From Diaphorobacter ruginosibacter (lineage in GTDB: Bacteria > Pseudomonadota > Gammaproteobacteria > Burkholderiales > Burkholderiaceae_C), in NCBI RefSeq assembly GCF_014395975.1, contig NZ_CP060714.1, positions 620,001 to 684,000 on the forward strand: a stretch of DNA of 64,000 nt, in the 5' to 3' direction. Shown here in pieces: positions 1 to 8,138 of this stretch; the first letter of the stretch is position 1, and the number at the start of each line of letters is the position of its first letter. The position numbers and the translations under genes are program-made. Below the pieces are notes generated by a model that worked only from the letters and a program-made list of their open reading frames with translations, was not told where the DNA came from and ran no database searches.

Positions 1-1
1 A

Positions 2-105
2 ACACCCCCTGAGTCGCTACGCGCCTTCCCCCTCCAGGGGGACGACGCCAGCGCGGCGGGGCGGCCCTTGCGCGGCGTCCGCTGGCATGGCCTGCTCCGC
101 GGCCC
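2..105. repeat. Dispersed GC-rich repeat, copy A
   Basis: About 104 bp that recurs at 3817-3932 with strong identity. The shared blocks are a CACCCCCTGAG start, a GCGCCTTCCCCCTC segment, a block ending in GCGGCGGGGCGGCCCTTGCG, and the GCTGGCATGGCCTGCTCCGC end. It has no start codon or reading frame of its own and lies just upstream of the first gene. It may be a transcribed hairpin-rich intergenic element of the REP type; that role is inference. Confidence 0.75.
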
Positions 106-183
106 TCGGCGCAGTGGCGGGCGAGCCGTGTCCTGCTGTGGCATGAGCCAAGCGAAGTGTGGAATTTCTGAGGAACCAACAAT

Positions 184-2586
184 ATGTCTAGATTCCAGGT
201 GAAGAAAGTCGCCGTGCTCGGCGCGGGCGTGATGGGTGCGCAGATCGCTGCCCATCTCGTCAATGTGAAAGTCCCCGTCATCCTGTTCGACCTGCCTGCC
301 AAGGAAGGCCCGAAGAGCGCGATTGCCGAGAAGGCGATCGCCAACCTCAAGAAGCTCAAGCCATCACCGATTGGCGTGGCCGAAGATGCCGACCTGATCC
401 AGCCCGCCAACTACGAAGAGCACATGAAGCTGCTCAAGGGCTGCGACCTCATCATCGAGGCCATTGCCGAGCGCATGGACTGGAAGCTCGACCTGTACCA
501 CAAGATCGCGCCGTTCGTCGCCAAGACGGCGCTCGTGGCATCGAACACGTCGGGCCTGTCGATCACCAAGCTGTCCGAGGCGCTGCCGGATGCGATCAAG
601 CCGCGCTTCTGCGGCATCCACTTCTTCAACCCGCCGCGCTACATGCAGCTGGTGGAACTGATCAACACGCCCACGACCAACGCCGAGGTGCTCGACCAGC
701 TCGAGACCTTCGTCACCTCGACGCTCGGCAAGGGCGTGGTGCGTGCGCATGACACGCCCAACTTCATCGCCAACCGCATCGGCATCGCAGGCATGCTCTC
801 GACGATGAAGCAGGCCGAGAATTTCGGCCTCTCGTTCGACGTGGTGGATGACCTCACCGGCAAGAAGCTGGGCCGCGCGTCGAGCGGCACCTTCCGTACG
901 GCGGACGTGGTGGGTCTGGACACCATGGCCCACGTGATCAAGACGCTGCAGGACAACCTGAGCCTGGAGACCGATCCGTTCTACGGCAACTTCGGAACGC
1001 CCGCGGTGCTGCAGAAGCTGCTGGATCTGAAGAACCTCGGCCAGAAGACCAAGGCCGGTTTCTTCAAGAAGGTCGGCCGCGACATCCTGCAGTTCGAGCT
1101 CGACAGCGAGGAATACATCCCCGCAGGCCAGAAGAGCGACGAGGTCTACGGCCGCATGCTCAAGAAGCCCGCCGGCGAGCGCCTCAAGCTGCTGCGCAAC
1201 GCGGAAGGCGCACAGGGTCGCTTCCTGTGGGCGATCCTGCGCGACAGTTTCCACTACGCTGCGATCCACCTGGAGCACATCGCCGATACCGCGCGCGACG
1301 TGGACCAGGCCATGCGCTGGGGCTTCGGTATGAAGCAGGGCCCGTTCGAGCTGTGGCAGGAGGCCGGCTGGCTCGATGTGGCGAAGATGGTGCAGGAAGA
1401 CATCGACGCGGGCAAGGCGCTGACCAAGGCACCGTTGCCCCAATGGGTGTTCGAGGGTCCGGTGGCCGAGGCCGGCGGCGTGCACACGGCGCAGGGTTCG
1501 TGGAGTCCCGCACAGAAGAAGTTCGTTCCACGCCGCGAGCTGCCGGTGTACCAGCGCCAGATCTTCCCCGAGAAGCTGCTGGGCGAGGACAGCCTGCCCG
1601 ACTGGAAGACCGCGGGCACGACGATTTCGGAAACCAAGGCGCTGCGCACCTGGACGCTCGACGGCGAGGTGTTGATTGCCAGCATCAAGAACAAGATGCA
1701 TGCCATCAGCCCCGAGGTCATGGAAGGCCTCGTGGAAGCCGTGGACGTTGCCGAGAGCGACTTCAAGGCGATGGTGATCTGGTCCGGTGACGCACCGTTC
1801 AGCGTGGGTGCCGACCTCGAGGCGACGATGCCTGCATTCGTCGTGGGTGGCGCCGAGGCGATCGAGAGCATCGAGCAGGAACTGCAGAACATGATGCTGC
1901 GCATGCGCTATGCGCAGGTGCCGGTGGTGGCTGCGATCCACGGCATGGCGCTGGGCGGTGGTTGCGAGCTGTCGGTGTATTCCGCGCGCCGCGTGGCGCA
2001 CATGGAGAGCTACATCGGCCTCGTCGAGGTCGGCGTGGGCCTGGTGCCGGGCGCAGGCGGTCTCACCTACATCGCGCGCCGCGCCGCCGAAAACGCGACG
2101 ACCAGCACGGGCAAGGACCTGTTGCCCTTCCTCACCGAAGGCTTCACCGCGGCGGCGATGGCCAAGGTCGGCACGAGCGCCATCGAGTCGCGCAAGCTGG
2201 GCTACCTGCTGGACAGCGACATCATCGTTGCGCACAAGGATGAGCTGCTCCATGTGGCGATCAACGAAGCCCGCTCCATGGCCAACGCCGGCTGGCGCGC
2301 GCCGCTGGCACGCACCTTCCCGGTCGCGGGCCGCAGCGGCATCGCCACCATCCGTGGTTCGCTGGTGAACATGCGCGACGGCGGCTTCATCAGCGAGTTC
2401 GACCAGCACATCGCGACACTGATCGCCGAAGTGGTGTGCGGCGGGGATGTCGATACCGGCACGCTCGTCGACGAGCAATACCTGATGAAGCTGGAGCGCA
2501 AGGCGTTCACGCACCTGATCGCGCACCCGAAGACACATGAGCGCATCCTCGGAATGCTCAACACTGGCAAGCCAGTGCGGAACTGA
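184..2586 (+). CDS. 3-hydroxyacyl-CoA dehydrogenase / enoyl-CoA hydratase fusion
   Basis: Bifunctional beta-oxidation enzyme of 800 aa that hydrates trans-2-enoyl-CoA and oxidises the resulting 3-hydroxyacyl-CoA with NAD. The N-terminus has the Rossmann motif GAGVMG at residues 13-18, followed by 3-hydroxyacyl-CoA dehydrogenase N- and C-domains to about residue 400. A crotonase domain follows at about 490-700, with an oxyanion-hole segment HGMALGGGCEL. This order (dehydrogenase first, hydratase last) matches the FadN-type family and is the reverse of E. coli FadB. The gene is followed after 28 bp by a thiolase with its own ribosome binding site, so the two probably form one operon that degrades fatty acids. 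Confidence 0.95.
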   Translation: MSRFQVKKVAVLGAGVMGAQIAAHLVNVKVPVILFDLPAKEGPKSAIAEKAIANLKKLKPSPIGVAEDADLIQPANYEEHMKLLKGCDLIIEAIAERMDWKLDLYHKIAPFVAKTALVASNTSGLSITKLSEALPDAIKPRFCGIHFFNPPRYMQLVELINTPTTNAEVLDQLETFVTSTLGKGVVRAHDTPNFIANRIGIAGMLSTMKQAENFGLSFDVVDDLTGKKLGRASSGTFRTADVVGLDTMAHVIKTLQDNLSLETDPFYGNFGTPAVLQKLLDLKNLGQKTKAGFFKKVGRDILQFELDSEEYIPAGQKSDEVYGRMLKKPAGERLKLLRNAEGAQGRFLWAILRDSFHYAAIHLEHIADTARDVDQAMRWGFGMKQGPFELWQEAGWLDVAKMVQEDIDAGKALTKAPLPQWVFEGPVAEAGGVHTAQGSWSPAQKKFVPRRELPVYQRQIFPEKLLGEDSLPDWKTAGTTISETKALRTWTLDGEVLIASIKNKMHAISPEVMEGLVEAVDVAESDFKAMVIWSGDAPFSVGADLEATMPAFVVGGAEAIESIEQELQNMMLRMRYAQVPVVAAIHGMALGGGCELSVYSARRVAHMESYIGLVEVGVGLVPGAGGLTYIARRAAENATTSTGKDLLPFLTEGFTAAAMAKVGTSAIESRKLGYLLDSDIIVAHKDELLHVAINEARSMANAGWRAPLARTFPVAGRSGIATIRGSLVNMRDGGFISEFDQHIATLIAEVVCGGDVDTGTLVDEQYLMKLERKAFTHLIAHPKTHERILGMLNTGKPVRN

Positions 2587-2614
2587 TGAACGCGTCACGC
2601 AAGGAGTACTCAAC

Positions 2615-3811
2615 ATGAAACAACAGCAAGACGCCTACATCGTTGCCGCGACGCGCACGCCGATCGGCCGCTCGCACAAGGGCTTTTTCCGCAACTACCG
2701 CCCCGACGACCTGCTCGCGACGATCCTGAAGTCGGCGCTGGCGCAGGTGCCCAGCCTCGATCCCCAGGCCATCGAGGACATCATCTGCGGCTGCGCGATC
2801 CCCGAGGCGCAGCAGGGCCTGAATGTGGCGCGCATCGGCGCGGTGCTGGCGGGATTGCCGACCAGCGTGGGCGGCATCACCGTCAACCGCTTTTGCGCCT
2901 CCGGCCTGTCGGCCGTAGCCATGGCCGCTGACCGCATCCGCGTAGGCGAGGCCGACGTGATGATTGCCGCCGGTGTGGAGAGCATGAGCATGGTGCCGAT
3001 GATGGGCAACGCGCCGTCGCTCTCGCCCTCGATCTTCGAGCGCGATGGGGATGTGGGCATTGCCTACGGCATGGGGCTGACCGCGGAGAAGGTCGCCCAG
3101 CAATGGAAGGTGACGCGCGAGGCGCAGGACGCATTCGCGCTCGAATCGCACCGGCGCGCGATCGCGGCGCAACAGGCCGGTGAGTTTGCCGGCGAGATCA
3201 CGCCCATCGATGTGATCGATCGCGGCCTCGATCTCGCCAAGGGCGACATCATCACCAGCACACGCACCGTGAGTCTCGACGAAGGCCCGCGCCCCGACAC
3301 CTCGCTCGAAGGCCTGGCCAAGCTGCGCACCGTGTTCGCGGCGCGCGGCTCGGTCACGGCGGGCAACAGTTCGCAGACCAGCGACGGCGCGGGGGCGCTG
3401 ATCCTGGCCAGCGAAGCTGCAGTCAAGCGCTTCGGCCTGACGCCGCTGGCGCGCTTCGTGAGCTATGCCAGCAAGGGCGTGCCGCCCGAGATCATGGGCA
3501 TCGGCCCGATCGAGGCCATCCCTGCGGCGCTGCGCTATGCGGGCCTGAAGCAGGACGACATGGACTGGATCGAGCTGAACGAAGCCTTCGCGGCGCAGTC
3601 GCTCGCGGTGATCAACACGCTGGGGCTCGACATGTCCAAGGTGAACCCCATGGGCGGCGCGATTGCCCTCGGCCACCCGCTGGGCGCCACCGGTGCGATC
3701 CGCTCGGCCACCGTCGTGCATGCGTTGCAGCGCAAGAAGCTCAAGTACGGCATGGTGACCATGTGCGTGGGCATGGGGCAGGGCGCAGCCGGTATTTTCG
3801 AAAGAGTGTGA
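2615..3811 (+). CDS. fadA: Acetyl-CoA C-acyltransferase (3-ketoacyl-CoA thiolase)
   Basis: Thiolase of 398 aa that cleaves 3-ketoacyl-CoA to acetyl-CoA and a shortened acyl-CoA, the last step of beta-oxidation. The nucleophilic cysteine is in NRFCASG near residue 94. The C-terminal GGAIALGHPLGATG block and the CVGMGQG block carry the His and Cys of the general acid/base. The start at 2615 has AAGGAG at 2601-2606; an upstream in-frame start would run into the preceding gene. It is co-oriented with and 28 bp downstream of the dehydrogenase/hydratase fusion. The specific symbol rests on family and context. Confidence 0.93.
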   Translation: MKQQQDAYIVAATRTPIGRSHKGFFRNYRPDDLLATILKSALAQVPSLDPQAIEDIICGCAIPEAQQGLNVARIGAVLAGLPTSVGGITVNRFCASGLSAVAMAADRIRVGEADVMIAAGVESMSMVPMMGNAPSLSPSIFERDGDVGIAYGMGLTAEKVAQQWKVTREAQDAFALESHRRAIAAQQAGEFAGEITPIDVIDRGLDLAKGDIITSTRTVSLDEGPRPDTSLEGLAKLRTVFAARGSVTAGNSSQTSDGAGALILASEAAVKRFGLTPLARFVSYASKGVPPEIMGIGPIEAIPAALRYAGLKQDDMDWIELNEAFAAQSLAVINTLGLDMSKVNPMGGAIALGHPLGATGAIRSATVVHALQRKKLKYGMVTMCVGMGQGAAGIFERV

Positions 3812-3816
3812 GGGCA

Positions 3817-3932
3817 CACCCCCTGAGGCGCTTCGCGCCTTCCCCCTCTCTCGCTTCGCGGGAGGGGGACACAGCCAGCGCGGCGGGGCGGCCCTTGCGC
3901 GGCTGCCGCTGGCATGGCCTGCTCCGCGGCCT
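3817..3932. repeat. Dispersed GC-rich repeat, copy B, and adjoining intergenic DNA
   Basis: Second copy of the element at 2-105, placed immediately after the thiolase stop codon. It holds two short hairpins: GGCGC-TTC-GCGCC, and CCCCCTC pairing with GAGGGGG, so it could also act as a transcription terminator for the beta-oxidation operon. The rest of the gap, up to the next gene at 4117, contains a weaker partial echo near 4012-4050 (GGCCCTTGCGCGGCAGTTGC) and no convincing gene. Confidence 0.75.
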
Positions 3933-4116
3933 TCTGATCTTTACCGCCGTGGTGACTTTGATGCCATGCCCTGGCTCTCGCTTCGGAGCTGTGGCACAGC
4001 CGGAACGGTGGGTGGCCCTTGCGCGGCAGTTGCTGGCGTGGACTCGCTTGCATGCGTGGCATTCCAAGTCACCATGATGACGCACGGATCCCGCAATTGC
4101 CGTCACACTTGAGAGC

Positions 4117-4962
4117 ATGATTGCGAACATGACACACCAAGCAACGACTCATCCCCTGGACGACGCGCTGGCACTGCAAGCCAGGGACAACGGCGTCTTT
4201 GTCGGCCACACGACACAGGCCTACTGGAACATGGTGGGGCCGTTCGGCGGCATCACGGCGGCGTCGATGCTGCAGGCGGTGATGCAGCATCCGCAGTTGC
4301 TGGGTGAGCCGATTTCGCTCACGGTGAATTTTGCAGGTGCGGTGATGGAGGGCGACTTCACCATCCGAGCCAACCCGGTGCGCACCAATCGTTCGACCCA
4401 GCACTGGATGCTCACGCTCGAGCAGCCGGGCCCGGACGGCCAGATGATGGTGGCGACCACGGCAACGGTTGTGACGGCGGTTCGTCGCGAGACCTGGAGC
4501 GTGTCGGATTGCCCCATGCCCAAGGTGCCCGATGCATCCCACTTCGAACGTGCTGCACCCGACTTTCCCGCGCAGTGGCTCAATGCGTATGACATGCGGC
4601 CCGTGACCGGCAACTTTCCGAAAGCCTGGGACGGCGGTGGCGATGCCAGTCTGTCGCAACTCTGGGTGCGCGACATGCCCGAGCGCTCGCTCGACTTCGT
4701 GTCGCTGGCGGCGGCGTCCGACCTGTTCTTCCCACGCATCTGGCTGCGCCGCGCCAAGCGCGTGCCGATTGGCACCGTGTCGATCACCACCTACTTTCAT
4801 GCCACCGGCGCGCAATTGGCGCAGACCGGCAGCAGCTATCTGTTCGCCCAGGCCCAGGCCCAGGAATTGCGCAACGGCTTCTTCGACCAGACGGCACAAT
4901 TGTGGAATGCCGAAGGCCTGATGCTCGCCACCAGCAACCAGATCGTTTACTACAAGGAGTGA
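4117..4962 (+). CDS. Acyl-CoA thioesterase, double-hotdog family
   Basis: Protein of 281 aa resembling TesB-like/acyl-CoA thioesterase-domain proteins, which hydrolyse acyl-CoA to free acid and CoA. Family traits visible are the early FGGITAASMLQAV helix with its Gly-Gly turn, the LTVNFAGAV strand, and a C-terminal second hotdog ending in EGLMLATSNQIVYYKE. The start is either 4117 or the downstream ATG at 4129; neither has a strong ribosome binding site. Its position between beta-oxidation genes suggests a role in releasing acids or CoA when acyl-CoA accumulates. The substrate cannot be told from sequence. Confidence 0.82.
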   Translation: MIANMTHQATTHPLDDALALQARDNGVFVGHTTQAYWNMVGPFGGITAASMLQAVMQHPQLLGEPISLTVNFAGAVMEGDFTIRANPVRTNRSTQHWMLTLEQPGPDGQMMVATTATVVTAVRRETWSVSDCPMPKVPDASHFERAAPDFPAQWLNAYDMRPVTGNFPKAWDGGGDASLSQLWVRDMPERSLDFVSLAAASDLFFPRIWLRRAKRVPIGTVSITTYFHATGAQLAQTGSSYLFAQAQAQELRNGFFDQTAQLWNAEGLMLATSNQIVYYKE

Positions 4963-5033
4963 ACGCACAGGTACGGCATCACTGCCGGGCCGCCGCGTTT
5001 TCCGTCCATTTTCCTCTTTGGAGCTTCATTTCC

Positions 5034-5810
5034 ATGACCACGCCCGCTCAGGACATTCTGGTGCACCACGAACAAGGTGTCACCACGATCACATTCAATC
5101 GCGTCGACAAGAAGAACTCCCTCACCGCATCGATGTACTCGGCGCTGGCGGATGCGCTGGAAAACGCCAACGCGGACGCGGCCACACGCGTCGTGGTGTT
5201 CCAGGGCGACGTGGCCATCTTCAGCGCGGGCAACGACATCGGCGATTTCCTCAAGCGCCCGCCGGTCACGACGGACGCGCCGGTGTTCCGCTTCCTGCGC
5301 GTGCTGGCCACGTTTCCCAAGCCCTTGCTCGCGGCCGTCTGCGGGCCCGCCGTGGGAATCGGCACCACCATGCTCTTCCATTGCGACCTGGTCTATGCGG
5401 GCGACAACGCGGCGTTCTCGATGCCGTTCGTGAACCTGGGCGTGTGCCCTGAGGCGGGTTCGAGCCTGCTCGCACCCCAGATGCTGGGTTACCACCGCGC
5501 GGCAGAGGCGCTGCTGCTGGGCGAGCCCTTCATGGCGGAGGCCGCGCTGGAGGTGGGCCTGGTCAACCGCGTGGTACCGCCGACGGAGTGCAACATGGTC
5601 ACGCAGATGCAGGCGAGGAAGCTCGCCGCGAAATCGCTGGCCTCGCTGATGGAGACCAAGCGCCTCCTCAAGAAGACGAACACTGAGGAGCTGCTCGGGC
5701 GCATCGACGAGGAAGCGGCCAGCTTCGGCCGCATGCTTGGCGAACCGGCGGCCAGGGAGGCCTTCACGGCCTTCATGGAAAAGCGTGCTCCCGACTTCAG
5801 CAAGCTGTGA
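5034..5810 (+). CDS. Enoyl-CoA hydratase/isomerase family protein
   Basis: Crotonase-fold protein of 258 aa acting on acyl-CoA thioesters. The oxyanion-hole segments are FSAGNDIGDF and CGPAVGIGTTML, and the catalytic-glutamate region is VNLGVCPEAGSS. The ATG at 5034 follows the AGGA-poor leader but is where family homology begins (MTTPAQD). The gene lies 71 bp after the thioesterase and its stop overlaps the next start (GTGA), so these genes are probably co-transcribed. It could be a hydratase or a delta3-delta2 isomerase. Confidence 0.9.
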   Translation: MTTPAQDILVHHEQGVTTITFNRVDKKNSLTASMYSALADALENANADAATRVVVFQGDVAIFSAGNDIGDFLKRPPVTTDAPVFRFLRVLATFPKPLLAAVCGPAVGIGTTMLFHCDLVYAGDNAAFSMPFVNLGVCPEAGSSLLAPQMLGYHRAAEALLLGEPFMAEAALEVGLVNRVVPPTECNMVTQMQARKLAAKSLASLMETKRLLKKTNTEELLGRIDEEAASFGRMLGEPAAREAFTAFMEKRAPDFSKL

Positions 5811-6310
5811 GCACGGCGACGGGCGGTGATCTGCAGGTGGCGCCCGTACCTGCGGAGTTCGAGCCGGAGTTCGTCGAGGCGCTCACCGACGTCTTCGAGC
5901 GCCAGATTGCCTTCAACCAGGTGATCGGCCTCGAGATCGTGCGCATTGCGCCTGCGGGCGTGGAGGCGCGCATCGGCATGAAGCCGGAGCTGGTCGGCCA
6001 CTTCGCCTACAACCGCGTGCACGGTGGCGTGATCAGTGCGGCGCTGGACGCGATGGCCGGACTCGCAGTCATGGCCGCCATCGGTGCCCGGCATATGGAC
6101 GAGCCGCCAGCGCGGCGTCTGCAGCGCTTCGCGAAACTGGGCACCATCGATCTGCGCATCGACTATCTGCGTCCCGCCATCGGAACGTATTTCAAGCAGA
6201 AGGCCCAGGTGCTGCGCCTGGGGTCGCGAGTCGCCACGGTGCGCATGGAGTTCCTCTCAGCACAGGACGAACTGCTGTCCGTCGGGACGGCCTCGTACAT
6301 CGTTTCCTGA
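5807..6310 (+). CDS. PaaI-family hotdog thioesterase
   Basis: Protein of 167 aa with the PaaI/YbgC-type hotdog pattern: GHFAYNRVHGGVISAALDAM, where the HGG...D/A helix follows the first strands, and a later RIDYLRPAIGTYF strand. It probably hydrolyses short- or medium-chain or aryl acyl-CoA in the cytosol. The GTG start at 5807 overlaps the enoyl-CoA hydratase stop by 4 bp, which indicates translational coupling. It is the second of three thioesterases within 4 kb. Confidence 0.85.
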   Translation: MSTATGGDLQVAPVPAEFEPEFVEALTDVFERQIAFNQVIGLEIVRIAPAGVEARIGMKPELVGHFAYNRVHGGVISAALDAMAGLAVMAAIGARHMDEPPARRLQRFAKLGTIDLRIDYLRPAIGTYFKQKAQVLRLGSRVATVRMEFLSAQDELLSVGTASYIVS

Positions 6311-6683
6311 CAAACGCCCCGATGTGCGCCGATGAACGCGGGTCTTCATGTGTGCCGCTGCAAGCCTTGCAAGGCGATGCAACTTTTGAGCGTTTTGGTT
6401 ACTCCTCTTTCGGAACAAGACGGTTCATTCGATTCAAATCTCATTACGATTTCTCGCGGTTGGGTACGCGGGTGTTTCGGGGCTGTCGGGTTCTGTTGCA
6501 ACCGGTGCGTCATGCATGCGGCGGGCATTGGGCACGTGCGGATGCATCGGCAGGTGCAGCAACGAGCTTGACCCGTTTGTCGGGGCTTGTTTGACGCTGT
6601 ACTTGCAAGTCGCGTAAGGTACCTGTCGACTGAATGAATCTTGGCCGATTCCGGCAAGTGTGTTAATTCCCCAAGGAGAACCG
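6311..6683. other. Intergenic region before the bactofilin gene
   Basis: The 373 bp hold short open frames without family signal, biased composition or ribosome binding sites. The region has lower GC than the surrounding genes. A weak sigma70-like promoter is the only feature proposed here (6591-6620). Confidence 0.5.
6591..6620 (+). promoter_or_regulatory. Weak sigma70-like promoter candidate for bactofilin
   Basis: TTGACG at 6591-6596 and TAAGGT at 6615-6620 with an 18-bp spacer, 64 bp before the bactofilin start. The -35 matches well but the -10 is poor. Confidence 0.3.
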
Positions 6684-7274
6684 ATGGCTGTGCAAAACCC
6701 ATTTTTTGGCAAACGTGATTCCGATGTGCTGCAACCCCGGCAGCCAGGCTCGGTACTGGGTGGTGGCGCTTCCACCGTGGGCAGCAACTCTGCCGTAAAC
6801 TCCTCGACTTCTTCCACTGGACTCGGATCCGTCGTGAGCAAAACCGCAACCAGCGTCTCCAATGAATCCGCCGGCAGCAAGCTGACGGTCGGCCCCAACA
6901 TCAAGCTCAAGGGCGTCGAGATCACCGACTGCGACACGTTGGTTGTGGAGGGCACGGTCGAAGCGACCATGGATTCCCGCGTGATCCAGATCGCAGAGCA
7001 AGGGGCATTCCGGGGTTCCGCAGAAATCGACATCGCCGAGATTCATGGCCAGTTCGACGGCACGCTGACGGTGCGTGACAAGCTGGTGATCTACAGCACC
7101 GGCAAGGTCAGCGGCAAGATCCGCTACGGCAAGGTGGTGATCGAGGAGGGCGGCCAGCTCTCCGGCGAAATCGAGGCCGGCATCGGCAACGCATCGCGCT
7201 CTGCGTCATCTGCTGCGACATCGTCTGCTTCGTCAAACAGCACCAGCACATCCTCCGCGGCCGCAGCTTCCTGA
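6684..7274 (+). CDS. Bactofilin family cytoskeletal protein
   Basis: Protein of 196 aa with a central bactofilin (DUF583) beta-helix at about residues 65-165. This holds regularly spaced short strands such as GPNIKLKGVEITDCDTLVVE and GQFDGTLTVRDKLVIYSTG. The flanks are Ser/Ala/Asn-rich and disordered. Bactofilins polymerise without nucleotide and localise cell-wall or chemotaxis proteins. AAGGAG at 6673-6678 fixes the start at 6684. The C-terminal Ser-rich tail is unusually repetitive. A perfect bidirectional terminator follows. Confidence 0.9.
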   Translation: MAVQNPFFGKRDSDVLQPRQPGSVLGGGASTVGSNSAVNSSTSSTGLGSVVSKTATSVSNESAGSKLTVGPNIKLKGVEITDCDTLVVEGTVEATMDSRVIQIAEQGAFRGSAEIDIAEIHGQFDGTLTVRDKLVIYSTGKVSGKIRYGKVVIEEGGQLSGEIEAGIGNASRSASSAATSSASSNSTSTSSAAAAS

Positions 7275-7340
7275 TGAAGCATCTGGGCGGCTGATTCGGG
7301 TTTGCCGACGGCCGCAGCTTCCAAAGACGAAGCTCGAAAG

Positions 7341-7375
7341 AAAAAGGCGATGCATGTCGAATGCATCGCCTTTTT
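7341..7375. terminator. Bidirectional intrinsic terminator
   Basis: A perfect 15-bp inverted repeat with a 5-nt loop (arms 7341-7355 and 7361-7375). It is GC-rich in the core and begins with A5 and ends with T5, so it works on both strands. It lies between the convergent bactofilin and thioesterase genes. Confidence 0.92.
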
Positions 7376-7395
7376 GCCTTCTGCAGGTACGCTGT

Positions 7396-7836
7396 TTACC
7401 GGCCTGTCGGCTTGGGGAGAGGGCGCGGGTGGCCGTTATCGTCGATCGCCACGTAGGTCAGCGTGGCCTCGGTCACCTTGATGTGCTGGCCCTGCAGCGA
7501 CATGCGCTCGGCGAAGACCTCCACATCCACTGCAATCGACGTATTGCCAATGCGCGTGATGCGCGCATAGAACGAGAGAATGTCGCCGACGCGCACGGGT
7601 TGCTTGAAGACGAATTCGTTGACGGCCACGGTGGCCACGCGGCCCTGGGCAATGCGAGCTGGCAGTACCGAACCTGCCAGGTCGACCTGGGCCATCACCC
7701 AGCCGCCGAAGATATCGCCGTTGCTGTTGGTGTCCGCGGGCATGGGAATGACGCGCAGCACCAGTTCCTTGTCGGAAGGCAGTTCGGGCGTGATGATGCG
7801 CAGGGTTTCTGGATCGGTCATGGTTGTTGTTGTCAT
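7396..7836 (-). CDS. yciA: Acyl-CoA thioesterase, YciA-like
   Basis: Single-hotdog thioesterase of 146 aa. The signature is MPADTNSNGDIFGGWVMAQVD, where the N-x-x-G-D-I-F-G-G-W block carries the active-site Asp, followed by VAVNEFVFKQPVRVGD. The family hydrolyses a broad range of acyl-CoAs. The ATG at 7836 gives MTTTTMTDP; an ATG at 7821 (MTDPETL) is also possible. The gene is convergent with the bactofilin gene and shares its terminator. It is divergent from the ABC exporter across about 300 bp in which no confident regulatory site was seen. Confidence 0.9.
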   Translation of the reverse strand: MTTTTMTDPETLRIITPELPSDKELVLRVIPMPADTNSNGDIFGGWVMAQVDLAGSVLPARIAQGRVATVAVNEFVFKQPVRVGDILSFYARITRIGNTSIAVDVEVFAERMSLQGQHIKVTEATLTYVAIDDNGHPRPLPKPTGR

Positions 7837-8138
7837 GTAAGCGGTTCGACACTGTTGCCGCAAATGGCGCAACAGTTACTAGGGTAAACCCTTATTATTT
7901 CGCAACCAAGTCACTCGCGCAGCCGGGCTGCGCATCAGCCTTAATGAGGGTGCAGTCTTTCGCCTTGCGCGTGTATCTGCCGCTGCCTGTGCGCGTGGGT
8001 GCTCTTCGGGGGACAATCCCGGGGACCCTCTGCCCATCCCGATCCGCGCCAACTGCCAGGCGATCGATGCGTGCAGAAGCACCCCAGAGCAAAAGCAGTC
8101 AAAGCAGCAAAGCACGCTCCAAGAAAAACCCACGAACC

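Noticed and set aside
364..2616. 750-codon open frame opposite the beta-oxidation fusion gene
   Set aside because: It lies wholly antisense to a gene with clear domains, shows His/Arg/Gln-rich composition typical of antisense GC-rich frames, and has no homology motif.
6322..6594. 90-codon open frame before the bactofilin gene
   Set aside because: No ribosome binding site, no recognisable family and an odd Cys/Arg composition; two other frames overlap it equally.
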